Position numbers and translations under genes: made by a program. The notes below the pieces were generated by a model. That model did no database searches. It worked only from the letters and a program-made list of their open reading frames with translations, and was not told the DNA's origin. A stretch of DNA of 56,972 bases from a virus, in the IMG/VR virus record IMGVR_UViG_3300043654_000022, positions 1 to 56,972 of that record; one strand, 5' to 3'. Shown one piece after another: positions 1 through 5,546 of the stretch (the stretch's first letter is position 1; each line of letters starts with the position of its first letter).

Positions 1-4
1 AGTT

Positions 5-199
5 GTGGTTCCATCCTCGTTTGACACATTGAAGGCAGAGAACAAAGTCGGTGACCTAGCTGAATACGGCAACCGATACGGAAATTTTCACAAGTGCACA
101 TGTGACGCGCCGAAGCCCTTAATCGGGACGGAAGAAGAGTGGTGTCCTGTGCATGGGAGTAAAGAATGTCTCGAACCCATTACATCATCCACCAAGTAG
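5..199 (+). CDS. small CxC/CPxH zinc-ribbon-like protein, possibly cut at the left edge
   Basis: A 64-aa frame from a GTG at position 5. The frame is already open at the first base, so the real start may lie outside the window. It has a C-x-C pair near residue 31 and a CPVHG motif near residue 47, a spacing that fits a small metal-binding protein of the kind common in phage early or accessory regions. It overlaps the next gene by 34 nt. No function can be assigned. Confidence 0.5.
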   Translation: MVPSSFDTLKAENKVGDLAEYGNRYGNFHKCTCDAPKPLIGTEEEWCPVHGSKECLEPITSSTK

Positions 200-612
200 T
201 ACGCGGACTACGTGGACTTCTCGGCCTTCTCACTGAGCAGTGCGATAGATGTAACAGTGAGCAAGAGCGCCGCAGAGTTGTCGAGACGAGCCGGGATGTA
301 AATCTCCAAATTCCCGCGCCCCGCGACGCAGAGTTATTAAAAAATGTAGAGTTATTAAAAAATGTAGAGTTATTAAAAAATGTTTACGGGCAAACCGATG
401 GTAGGTACACAAGCAGCAGAATCGGAGATGCAGTTCCCGGCTGGACATCTTACCGAGTCCTCCGCGATATGAGCCCGTCGCGAGGTCTTAACAACGAATT
501 TTTCCAATACAGTACGTTTAGTGGTGGGACCTACTCACTTAGATTTCAAAAGCAAGAGCACTTCCCTTTACCGGAAGCCGCCAAAGAGTTATTTGAGAAA
601 ACCAATGTCTAA
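166..612 (+). CDS. hypothetical protein with a perfect hexapeptide tandem repeat
   Basis: A 148-aa ORF whose ATG follows a GGGAGTAAAGA ribosome site inside the end of the preceding frame. Residues 56-73 are three copies of ELLKNV, encoded by three nearly identical 18-bp DNA units at 331-384. The identity at DNA level means the expansion is recent or actively slipping. The rest of the protein resembles no family I recognise. The stop overlaps the next start by 7 nt, so translation is probably coupled. Confidence 0.6.
   Translation: MSRTHYIIHQVVRGLRGLLGLLTEQCDRCNSEQERRRVVETSRDVNLQIPAPRDAELLKNVELLKNVELLKNVYGQTDGRYTSSRIGDAVPGWTSYRVLRDMSPSRGLNNEFFQYSTFSGGTYSLRFQKQEHFPLPEAAKELFEKTNV
331..384 (+). 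repeat. 18-bp tandem repeat x3
   Basis: Three head-to-tail copies of GAGTTATTAAAAAATGTA; the last copy differs only at its final base. The unit is a multiple of three, so copy-number change keeps the reading frame of the 166-612 gene. Confidence 0.9.
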
Positions 613-838
613 CTACGTGTGTCAAGATTTCAATGCTCTTTGCTTTGAACTTGGAGTTCAATGTCTCATCACGATGAACCCTGAAACATTCAAGATGGAC
701 TTTTTGCTCCAAAATCTCAAGAATCAGGCTGTCGCTGTTTTCACTGATGATTGGTTCCGCGTGATTGAGCCCGGGATGGAGACTTTGTTTTCAATGCCGG
801 GGACAGACACCCCGTGGATGGCACACTGGAATGAATAA
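606..838 (+). CDS. hypothetical protein, 77 aa
   Basis: The start at 606 was chosen over an upstream start at 521 because it overlaps the previous stop by only 7 nt and has a purine-rich GAGAAA before it. The protein has aromatic and acidic patches and resembles no family I recognise. It sits in a run of short genes that overlap by a few bases, which suggests one polycistronic message. Confidence 0.6.
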
Positions 839-1022
839 ACCAATCACCACGAAGGTGCTGCACATGCCGATGGAAACACTAATCGCAGAAAACTCCAAGC
901 GTATTAGACTATATCTAGCGTCTATCAATATCCACGGCGCGCAAATCGATGCGAGGGTGACAGCTTACGCAGATTCGTTTCGAGAGGCATTTAAGCGCCG
1001 TGAGCAAGAAAAACATAACTGA
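831..1022 (+). CDS. hypothetical protein, 63 aa
   Basis: The ATG at 831 overlaps the preceding TAA (ATGAATAA arrangement), so this start was preferred over the upstream one at 765. The charged C-terminal half looks helical. No family is recognised. It is part of the left-end operon of short coupled genes. Confidence 0.6.
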   Translation: MNKPITTKVLHMPMETLIAENSKRIRLYLASINIHGAQIDARVTAYADSFREAFKRREQEKHN

Positions 1023-1188
1023 AAAGACGAAGACGGAAAACGGCGCGGTTCACGTCACCTTCCAAAACGACGACGGCCACAGAGTTTATGAATTTCGAGG
1101 AGCGGCAGCACGCTCCATTATGAGAGGCAAGGACCCGGCAGCGCTCACTGGTGGGCGCATGATTGAGTTCAAACCCAAGGAACAGTGA
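1000..1188 (+). CDS. hypothetical small protein, 62 aa (GTG start)
   Basis: It begins with GTG inside the end of the previous gene and stops with TGA exactly where the next gene starts (TGATG). The mixed-charge, beta-rich sequence looks like a compact single domain. No function is recognised. The tight overlaps on both sides support that it is translated. Confidence 0.55.
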   Translation: MSKKNITEKTKTENGAVHVTFQNDDGHRVYEFRGAAARSIMRGKDPAALTGGRMIEFKPKEQ

Positions 1189-1502
1189 TGGCAACCTCCA
1201 AAGAGTTTCAACGCGAGCAGCAAGGCGACGTGAAGGACTACGCTCCCACGTATAAAGAAGAGCAGCCGAAGCAGAGCGAGTCGTACAAGGTTTATCATGA
1301 CAAGACGGAAGCCAGCAAGAGCGGCGTCATCGAGTCACAGCCGGACGGTTTGAGCCGCGAGCTTCCAAAGTCAGAAGCGGTGACGAACGCCACCGTGCAG
1401 AAGGGCAAAGGGCCAGAGTGCGCTCGCAAGCAGTTGGGCGAGAACTTGAAGCCGATTAACTCTCACGAAAAAGAAGTGAAACACACCGCCCCGAACAACT
1501 AA
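1188..1502 (+). CDS. hydrophilic, probably disordered protein, 104 aa
   Basis: The ATG at 1188 overlaps the previous stop in a TGATG junction, so it is preferred over the GTG at 1185. The composition is dominated by K, E, S and Q with almost no hydrophobic core, which suggests an extended protein. No domain is recognised. Confidence 0.6.
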   Translation: MATSKEFQREQQGDVKDYAPTYKEEQPKQSESYKVYHDKTEASKSGVIESQPDGLSRELPKSEAVTNATVQKGKGPECARKQLGENLKPINSHEKEVKHTAPNN

Positions 1503-1524
1503 TTTCAATTCTCAGGAGACCACC

Positions 1525-1683
1525 ATGCTATTCCATATCATCGCCAGTCTCGTGCTTGTCGCCATCGGCTTCGGCCTTGGTCGCATCAAGAACTTGAAGG
1601 GCGCATCAGCGAAGGCACAAGCCGACGCAACAGCTTTGAAGGCCTCGGCAGAGAAGGCTCTCGCAGAAGCAAAGAAGCTGTAA
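1525..1683 (+). CDS. 52-aa single-pass membrane protein with Ala/Lys tail
   Basis: A short ORF with a good ribosome site (CAGGAG, 7 nt before ATG). Residues 2-17 form one hydrophobic membrane segment, followed by a helical tail rich in A, K and E. The topology resembles small phage inner-membrane proteins such as spanin- or holin-like accessory factors, but nothing in the sequence proves a role. It is the last gene before the promoter that opens the tRNA cluster. Confidence 0.65.
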   Translation: MLFHIIASLVLVAIGFGLGRIKNLKGASAKAQADATALKASAEKALAEAKKL

Positions 1684-1697
1684 GCCAAAAATAGTTC

Positions 1698-1726
1698 TTG
1701 ACAAAGCACGGGCGCTGGTGTACCAT
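1698..1726 (+). promoter_or_regulatory. sigma70-type promoter before tRNA-His
   Basis: TTGACA at 1698-1703, a 17-nt spacer, and TACCAT at 1721-1726. An A/T-rich AAAATAGT block lies just upstream, as at several other promoters here. Transcription would begin about 1733, shortly before the first tRNA. Confidence 0.7.
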
Positions 1727-1745
1727 CGTTTCAAGTTTGCATTAC

Positions 1746-1822
1746 GGTGTTTGGACCCAAATGGCGAGGGCGTGGTCTGTGAAGCCAATGTTTAGTCGGC
1801 TCGATACCGACCTTACACCCCA
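1746..1822 (+). tRNA. tRNA-His(GTG), somewhat degenerate
   Basis: A cloverleaf can be drawn with an extra 5' G opposite C73, typical of tRNA-His. The D-stem is CCC/GGG, the anticodon loop CTGTGAA gives GTG, the T-stem is GTCGG/CCGAC and CCA is encoded. Two U-U mismatches in the acceptor stem and a 4-bp anticodon stem lower confidence. Confidence 0.62.
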
Positions 1823-1832
1823 AAAATAGTGC

Positions 1833-1861
1833 TTGACAAACGCAGAAAGTTCTGGTACACT
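1833..1861 (+). promoter_or_regulatory. sigma70-type promoter
   Basis: TTGACA at 1833-1838, a 17-nt spacer, and TACACT at 1856-1861. AAAATAGTGC lies directly upstream of the -35 box. It would drive the secreted protein gene at 1904 and the tRNA genes after it. Confidence 0.75.
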
Positions 1862-1903
1862 GGTTTTAGAGTCAAGAAAGTATTGACTAAGAAAGAAGAA
1901 CAA

Positions 1904-2131
1904 ATGAAGATAACCGCACTTCTTGCTGCTTTACTGATTGGTGGATTTGCTTTCGCACAAACGCCAGCACAAGGCGACCACAGAGTTCGTCTGTACGTAA
2001 AGAGAAACGGCACTACCGTTGCTCCCCACTATCAGACGAACCCAAACAAAACTCAGCGGGATAACTACAGCGCGGCGGGCCGATACAACCCTCACACGGG
2101 ACAATCAGGAACTAAGCACCCGAAGCGTTAA
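1904..2131 (+). CDS. small exported protein with YVKRNGT...PHYQTNPN motif
   Basis: The ATG at 1904 lies 42 nt after a strong promoter and gives a 75-aa protein with a clear signal peptide (MKITALLAALLIGGFAFAQ, cleavage near residue 19). The mature part carries the sequence pattern YVKRNGT, APHYQTNPN and DNYSAAGRYNPHTG, which recurs in small uncharacterised exported bacterial and phage proteins. The starts before 1904 lie within the promoter or upstream of the expected transcript. It probably acts in the periplasm or outside the cell; the role is unknown. Confidence 0.75.
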   Translation: MKITALLAALLIGGFAFAQTPAQGDHRVRLYVKRNGTTVAPHYQTNPNKTQRDNYSAAGRYNPHTGQSGTKHPKR

Positions 2132-2141
2132 AAGTTTCAGT

Positions 2142-2220
2142 CGTGGAATGGGAGAGTCTGGCCGTCTCCGCTCGTTTTGGAAACGAGAGAACCTTGGTTC
2201 AAATCCAAGTTCCGCGACCA
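2142..2220 (+). tRNA. tRNA-Pro(TGG)
   Basis: Acceptor CGTGGAA/TTCCGCG with one G-U pair, D-arm GGAG/CTCC, anticodon arm CTCGT-TTTGGAA-ACGAG, T-arm CTTGG-TTCAAAT-CCAAG, encoded CCA. Confidence 0.93.
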
Positions 2221-2236
2221 TTTTTGTGGCGTAACA

Positions 2237-2304
2237 GACCACGATTGAAGTAAATCGTTCTCGGACGTAAACCGAGTGGTTGAGTTCAGTTCCACTCTGG
2301 TCCA
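2237..2304 (+). tRNA. atypical tRNA-Tyr-like element (GTA loop, C33)
   Basis: A perfect 5-bp anticodon stem CTCGG/CCGAG closes the loop ACGTAAA, which would present GTA but has C instead of U at position 33. GACCA and TGGTC could close the ends, with GATT/AATC as a D-arm, but no normal T-loop is visible and the 3' part overlaps tRNA-Asn. It may be a decayed or non-canonical tRNA. A normal tRNA-Tyr(GTA) exists at 7004. Confidence 0.3.
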
Positions 2305-2366
2305 ACAGGTAGGACACTTCACTGTTAATGAAGAGGGTCTCCGTTCGAATCGGAGGGGTGGAGCCA
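2291..2366 (+). tRNA. tRNA-Asn(GTT)
   Basis: Acceptor TCCACTC/GGGTGGA, D-stem GTCC/GGAC, anticodon arm CTTCA-CTGTTAA-TGAAG, T-arm CTCCG-TTCGAAT-CGGAG, discriminator G, encoded CCA. Confidence 0.95.
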
Positions 2367-2375
2367 ATTTTTTAC

Positions 2376-2449
2376 GGGGTCGTCGTCCAGTGACAGGACG
2401 CTCGACTGTCTATCGAAGAACGGGGGTTTGATTCCCCTCGGCCCCGCCA
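2376..2449 (+). tRNA. tRNA-Asp(GTC)
   Basis: Acceptor GGGGTCG/CGGCCCC, D-stem GTCC/GGAC, anticodon loop CTGTCTA, T-loop TTTGATT, discriminator G, encoded CCA. The first anticodon-stem pair is mismatched (C-A). Confidence 0.9.
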
Positions 2450-2726
2450 TGATGTTGCAACAGTGCCGCAATGCTCCGGGTCGCCCCCGCGAAGCAGACT
2501 CGCTAGCTGGTTAAGGGTCAGAAGGCACACGGGACTTGAAAAATCCCCAAGGCGCGTCCGGGAACCGCGCGTTGATAAATAGTTCCTCGGATTTGTGTCC
2601 AGCACGGAGATATTATTGTGCTGGCAAAGCCAGTAGTGATTCACGTTTGGTAGCCGAGATAAATTGGTAACTCGGTGCCGACTGCCGAAAGGCCCGAACC
2701 GTGCCTCACGCCAATTGATTTTCTGT
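2450..2726 (+). other. structured inter-tRNA segment without a clean cloverleaf
   Basis: No protein gene is supported here. The stretch is unusually rich in hairpins. GCGCG/CGCGC lies near 2551-2571. A perfect 7-bp CCAGCAC/GTGCTGG near 2599-2624 competes with CTGGC/GCCAG just after it, and CCGAG/CTCGG near 2654-2674 encloses a TTGGTAA loop. A GGGAC-TTGAAAA-ATCCC arm near 2531 looks like a Phe(GAA) anticodon arm. A CCA at 2711 could be a tRNA end, but I cannot close a complete tRNA around it. Confidence 0.4.
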
Positions 2727-2811
2727 AGCCTCTTGGCGGAACGCATACGCTCTGGTTTTAGAAACCAGCGCCCGTAAGGGATTGAGAGTTCAAGTCTCTC
2801 AGAGGCTACCA
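2727..2811 (+). tRNA. tRNA-Leu(TAG)
   Basis: Class II tRNA of 85 nt: acceptor AGCCTCT/AGAGGCT perfect, anticodon arm CTGGT-TTTAGAA-ACCAG, long variable arm, T-arm TGAGAG-TTCAAGT-CTCTCA, encoded CCA. The stretch from 2812 to 2957 holds a GCGGCT/AGCCGC hairpin but no recognised gene. Confidence 0.95.
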
Positions 2812-2957
2812 AGTTTTGGCTGAGTATGCTTCGCCGTGAAAACGGAATGAAGACCAACCAGCGGCTACGAGCCGCAAAGTTTGTACGTACATCGGTAGGG
2901 GGTGCCGCAATCATCCCCAGCCACTCTATTGCAGAGGGTGAAATAAAGAATTTCAGA

Positions 2958-3033
2958 CTCCTCGATTCTCGGACGGACGGGTACCGCACTTCTAAGGCGG
3001 ATTTAGAGAGTTCGAATCTCTCCGAGGGGTCCA
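2958..3033 (+). tRNA. tRNA-Arg(TCT)
   Basis: Acceptor CTCCTCG/CGAGGGG with one wobble, anticodon loop CTTCTAA in a CCGC/GCGG stem, T-arm GAGAG-TTCGAAT-CTCTC, discriminator T, encoded CCA. Confidence 0.92.
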
Positions 3034-3117
3034 GTTTTTTCGTGGGTAGGTGTGACAACCGGGAGGCGAAACGAAAAAGCGGGAATTAGGATATGGTGTC
3101 TTCCCCCGCCGCGATGC

Positions 3118-3174
3118 AATCGTGAATCCGGTCTAGTCAACTGGAGTGCTTTGCACTGTGAGGACGCCACGATT
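3118..3174 (+). ncRNA. tRNA-like three-way junction lacking a T-arm
   Basis: A perfect 7-bp closing stem AATCGTG/CACGATT encloses a 6-bp arm (TCCGGT/ACTGGA, one G-U) in the D-arm position. A second hairpin carries TTTGCAC, the loop sequence of Ala(TGC) tRNAs. There is no T-arm and no CCA. It ends 4 nt before tRNA-Arg(ACG). It could be a minimal or decayed tRNA-Ala or a processing signal. Confidence 0.35.
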
Positions 3175-3178
3175 TTTA

Positions 3179-3253
3179 GGGCTGCTCGTATATCGTATAA
3201 TGCACAGCGCTACGAACGCTGGGAGCGGGGTTAGACTCCCCGGTGGCCCTCCA
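3179..3253 (+). tRNA. tRNA-Arg(ACG)
   Basis: Acceptor GGGCTGC/GTGGCCC with two wobbles, anticodon arm CAGCG-CTACGAA-CGCTG, T-arm CGGGG-TTAGACT-CCCCG with a slightly unusual T-loop, encoded CCA. Confidence 0.9.
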
Positions 3254-3260
3254 TTTTAAT

Positions 3261-3346
3261 CGCCTGCTGGCGGAATTGGCAGACGCAGCGGATTCAAAAC
3301 CCGCCGCCCGAGAGGGCGTTAGAGTTCGAATCTCTAGTTGGCGACC
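3261..3346 (+). tRNA. tRNA-Leu(CAA)
   Basis: Class II, 86 nt: acceptor CGCCTGC/GTTGGCG with one mismatch, anticodon loop TTCAAAA, variable arm GCCGCCCGAGAGGGCGT, T-arm TAGAG-TTCGAAT-CTCTA, encoded CCA. Confidence 0.93.
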
Positions 3347-3379
3347 ATTTTGAAATCCATTGACTACGGTCAGGTGATT

Positions 3380-3799
3380 ATGAACAGCAACCAAAGAAAA
3401 GATGCAACGCTAGGAATGCCTCACGGCACCGCGAGTGGCAGACTTCGGAAGATGATTTTGTTCAATCTTTTGAAAAAGCACGGCGAGAATTCCTGCCATG
3501 CTTGCGGAAAGCCGATTGATTCTGTAGATGCTTTGAGTATTGAGCACAAGAAACCGTGGGAAGGGGTATCGGCTGACTTGTTTTGGGATTTAGAAAACAT
3601 AGCGTTTTCGCATCTTCGATGTAATACTCCGAACCGCCCTTACAACAATGGTGGGTGGAACAAGAAACCAGCCCCAGAAGGGATGGCGTGGTGCATCGGA
3701 CATCAAGTATTCGAACCAGTCGAAAACTTTTGGAAGAACGCAAGTTTTTGGAATGGTCTTGAGAAGTACTGCAAGACGACCAAGATTCGAAATAGATAA
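3380..3799 (+). CDS. HNH endonuclease (homing-type)
   Basis: A 139-aa protein. A zinc-knuckle CHACGK near residue 35 is followed by SIEHKKPW (the HNH histidine), then DLENIAFSHLRCN, the final N/H part of the fold. The spacing is that of phage HNH homing endonucleases, which cut DNA site-specifically and spread by gene conversion. The ATG at 3380 was chosen because earlier starts lie in the preceding tRNA-Leu. It sits between two tRNA-Leu genes and has probably invaded the cluster as a free-standing mobile gene. The C-terminal 45 residues are of unknown role. Confidence 0.85.
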   Translation: MNSNQRKDATLGMPHGTASGRLRKMILFNLLKKHGENSCHACGKPIDSVDALSIEHKKPWEGVSADLFWDLENIAFSHLRCNTPNRPYNNGGWNKKPAPEGMAWCIGHQVFEPVENFWKNASFWNGLEKYCKTTKIRNR

Positions 3800-3806
3800 A
3801 GATTTT

Positions 3807-3890
3807 GCGCGTGTGGCGGAAAGGCATACGCAGGGCACTTAAAACGCCCCGCCGAAAGGCATGAGGGTCCGACTCCCTCGGCGCGCACCA
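3807..3890 (+). tRNA. tRNA-Leu(TAA)
   Basis: Class II, 84 nt: anticodon loop CTTAAAA in a GGGC/GCCC stem, T-arm GAGGG-TCCGACT-CCCTC, acceptor GCGCGTG/GGCGCGC with one mismatch, encoded CCA. Confidence 0.92.
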
Positions 3891-3926
3891 AGTGACAAAG
3901 GCCCGACGCGAGTCGGGTCGGAGATT

Positions 3927-4000
3927 GCACGAATCGGCAAGTGGTAAGCTAGCTGTCTGCAAAACAGCCATCGCGTGTTCGATTCACGCTTCGTGCTCCA
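3927..4000 (+). tRNA. tRNA-Cys(GCA)
   Basis: Perfect acceptor GCACGAA/TTCGTGC, anticodon arm GCTGT-CTGCAAA-ACAGC, T-arm GCGTG-TTCGATT-CACGC, encoded CCA. A strong GCCCGAC/GTCGGGT hairpin at 3901-3918 separates it from the previous tRNA. Confidence 0.95.
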
Positions 4001-4084
4001 AGTTCGTCGGCCCTATTCACGAAGACAAGCCGAATCGTTTCTTCTCCGCGTTGGTAACGAAAACTCAAAGCGGAATATTTTGGT

Positions 4085-4355
4085 AGCGTAGACGAACGCG
4101 GTGAGAAACCCGAGAGGGCTATAAGCCGAGGAAAGTCAGGCCATATCTCAACGCCGCTTTGTGGAAGTTGCAAGACGCGTAAGCGTACGAGTAAGGACCC
4201 ATAACCGAAAGGTTCATTCGAGTGGGGTAACTCTCAGCGGATGTAAGTTCGAATAGGACCGGAGCGCTCGTTGAGCACAATGATGGTCGGGTTGAACGCA
4301 CAGAGGAATGTTCGTCACCGCGCAAGCGGAACAGAAGCCTGCTTATTCGTTGCCA
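4085..4355 (+). ncRNA. rnpB: RNase P RNA (bacterial-type, compact)
   Basis: The catalytic RNA of RNase P, which removes 5' leaders from pre-tRNAs. The universally conserved blocks occur in the right order: GAGGAAAGTC at 4128-4137 (5' strand of P4), GTAAGG at 4191 with CGAAAGGT after it, a GTAACTCTC...TGTAAG...GAATAGG block up to about 4257 (compare GGTAAAC...GCAAG...AAATAGG in bacterial rnpB), AGAGGAATG near 4302, and ACAGAAGCCTGCTTAT at 4331-4346 (3' strand of P4). ACGAA at 4092-4096 can pair with TTCGT at 4346-4350 as P1. The length of about 270 nt is shorter than the roughly 350-400 nt of cellular versions, the middle domain being reduced. It lies inside the tRNA cluster, so substrate and enzyme RNA are co-encoded. 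Exact ends are inferred. Confidence 0.85.
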
Positions 4356-4398
4356 CTAAATTTTAGTTTTGTACGTACGCACGATAAGCGAGTTCAGT

Positions 4399-4473
4399 CG
4401 GTTGCTAGTGTCAAAGTAGCACAGCAGGCTCTTAACCTGACGAGTGAAAGTGCAAGTCTTTCGCGACCGACCA
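4399..4473 (+). tRNA. tRNA-Lys(CTT)
   Basis: Acceptor CGGTTGC/GCGACCG, D-stem GTG/CAC, anticodon loop CTCTTAA in a CAGG/CCTG stem, T-arm GAAAG-TGCAAGT-CTTTC with G instead of T at the second loop base, encoded CCA. Confidence 0.9.
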
Positions 4474-4588
4474 ATTTTCGAAAGAGACGTGCTCCGCGCA
4501 CGAGAGCGAAATAATGCGGCGGCGGGCGAATGACGCCCTCAGTCTACCAAGACGTTACGAAGAGGTGGAATGCCTCAAAAGTTTCTGT

Positions 4589-4665
4589 ACCCGATTATCA
4601 AACTGGTCGTATGAACCTCTCCTACAAAGAGGCTGGCAGAGTTCGATTCTCTGATTGGGTACCAA
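4589..4665 (+). tRNA. tRNA-Val(TAC) with C33
   Basis: Acceptor ACCCGAT/ATTGGGT, anticodon arm CCTCT-CCTACAA-AGAGG, T-arm CAGAG-TTCGATT-CTCTG, encoded CCA. Position 33 is C where U is near-universal. The preceding stretch 4474-4588 contains CGTGC/GCACG and GGGCG/CGCCC hairpins and no gene. Confidence 0.88.
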
Positions 4666-4670
4666 TTTCT

Positions 4671-4763
4671 GTGGGGACGCAGTTCGCGGTAGAGTGAACG
4701 CTTGCGACATCCGGTACCGGACTCGTAAGATGGCGGGGGTGAATGACCCTCGGGTTCCCAGAT
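4671..4763 (+). other. tRNA-like segment with a 12-nt perfect palindrome
   Basis: A GTTC/GAAC arm with an internal GG resembles a D-arm, GGGGG-TGAATGA-CCCTC resembles a T-arm, and GGGGACG/GGTTCCC could be an acceptor. The centre is CTTGCGA/TCGTAAG enclosing the palindrome TCCGGTACCGGA (4709-4720). CTCGTAA looks like a Thr(CGT) loop but lacks a stem. There is no encoded CCA. It may be a tRNA disrupted by a 12-nt insertion. Confidence 0.3.
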
Positions 4764-4766
4764 TTT

Positions 4767-4857
4767 TGTCGGTAGCATCAGTATGCAGCGCGGTTTTATA
4801 AACCGCGAAGCTCCAGATGAGAGCGCCGAGAGTGGGCAGCACACTCACCGACAACCA
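4767..4857 (+). tRNA. atypical class II tRNA, anticodon TAT (Ile, AUA)
   Basis: Perfect acceptor TGTCGGT/ACCGACA, perfect anticodon arm GCGGT-TTTATAA-ACCGC, a long variable arm, T-stem GAGTG/CACTC and encoded CCA. Oddities: a 4-nt D-loop, T-loop GGCAGCA without TTC, and a long variable arm on an apparent Ile tRNA. Bacteria usually read AUA with a lysidine-modified CAT tRNA, so the identity is uncertain. Confidence 0.6.
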
Positions 4858-4859
4858 AC

Positions 4860-4933
4860 GGCCCTGTCGTCTAAAGGCAGGACTTCCGCTTCTCAAGCGG
4901 AAAACGGCGGGTCAGTACCGCCCGGGGCTACCA
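4860..4933 (+). tRNA. tRNA-Glu(CTC)
   Basis: Acceptor GGCCCTG/CGGGGCT with two wobbles, D-stem GTC/GAC, anticodon arm TCCGC-TTCTCAA-GCGGA, T-stem GGCGG/CCGCC with unusual loop GTCAGTA, encoded CCA. Confidence 0.88.
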
Positions 4934-4972
4934 AGTTTGAAAATGTAAGAGGAGCAGTTTTAAGATACTCTC

Positions 4973-5263
4973 ATGGCAAACAACTATAACTCGAATCCGA
5001 TTTTCATCGACAGCATAATGGCGGCAACCGCGAAGAATAGCGGCGCGACAACGACCAACTCGTTTCATATTAAAGAAATCGTGTGGAGCACACCCGGAAG
5101 CACCGCGGCAGATTCCGCCGTAATTCAAGACGGCTTGGGTAATGAAATTTTCGAACAACAATCGGGCCGAGCAGCACCTGAACTATTTAATCCACCGATG
5201 GTTATAGATGATTTCAAAGTAACAACTTTGGCAGATGGACACATTCTGATTTATTTGGTATAA
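4973..5263 (+). CDS. hypothetical protein, 96 aa, virion-type beta protein
   Basis: A beta-rich sequence with NPIFIDS near the start and a central IKEIVW...SAVIQDGLGNEIFE strand-turn-strand pattern. It resembles small phage proteins that accompany structural genes, often annotated only as hypothetical. It is flanked on both sides by tRNA genes and may be an insertion of a structural-type gene into the RNA cluster. Starts with ATG after an AGAGGAG site about 23 nt upstream, so the ribosome site is not ideal. Confidence 0.65.
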   Translation: MANNYNSNPIFIDSIMAATAKNSGATTTNSFHIKEIVWSTPGSTAADSAVIQDGLGNEIFEQQSGRAAPELFNPPMVIDDFKVTTLADGHILIYLV

Positions 5264-5300
5264 AGCATAAGTTCAAAGATTCTCTCGTGTCGCTGTAAAC

Positions 5301-5376
5301 TATCGGCCTGTAGGTGAGCATAGGCGTCCGCTCGATAAGCGGAAGGTAGCTGGTTCGAATCCAGCGACCAGAACCA
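5301..5376 (+). tRNA. tRNA-Ile(GAT) with C33 and weak acceptor stem
   Basis: Anticodon arm TCCGC-TCGATAA-GCGGA gives GAT with C at position 33. T-arm GCTGG-TTCGAAT-CCAGC and CCA are perfect. The 5' end pairs poorly with GACCAGA unless a base is bulged, so either the 5' boundary is wrong or the acceptor is edited or decayed. Confidence 0.75.
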
Positions 5377-5458
5377 ATTTCGAAGCGACACGGGTCCCGC
5401 GTACGCGGTACGTCGTCAACGGTGGGGAAGCCCGATGGGCCACCGAAAAATTTTTAAT

Positions 5459-5532
5459 CGCAGCGGAGAATTGGTATTCAAGTCTGTCTCATAAGCAGAC
5501 CTCCGAAGGTTCGTTTCCTTCCCCTGCGACCA
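5459..5532 (+). tRNA. tRNA with CAT anticodon (Met or lysidine Ile)
   Basis: Acceptor CGCAGCG/CCCTGCG with one mismatch, D-stem GAA/TTC, anticodon loop CTCATAA, T-arm GAAGG-TTCGTTT-CCTTC, encoded CCA. The paired first position argues against an initiator. Upstream (5377-5458) a CGGTGG/CCACCG hairpin is visible. Confidence 0.9.
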
Positions 5533-5546
5533 ATTTAGGAGACCCG

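Noticed and set aside
2372-3058. 228-aa open frame on the minus strand across the tRNA cluster
   Set aside because: It lies opposite clear tRNA-Asp, tRNA-Leu and tRNA-Arg genes and has no coherent protein features; it is an antisense shadow.
2895-4381. GTACGTAC palindromes preceded by TTTG or TTTTG at two places in the tRNA cluster
   Set aside because: Only two copies, short, and without consistent placement; likely chance.
4690-4763. A tRNA-Thr(CGT) placed on the CTCGTAA loop near 4722
   Set aside because: Only three anticodon-stem pairs form and the acceptor fits poorly; a clean tRNA-Thr(CGT) exists at 6830.
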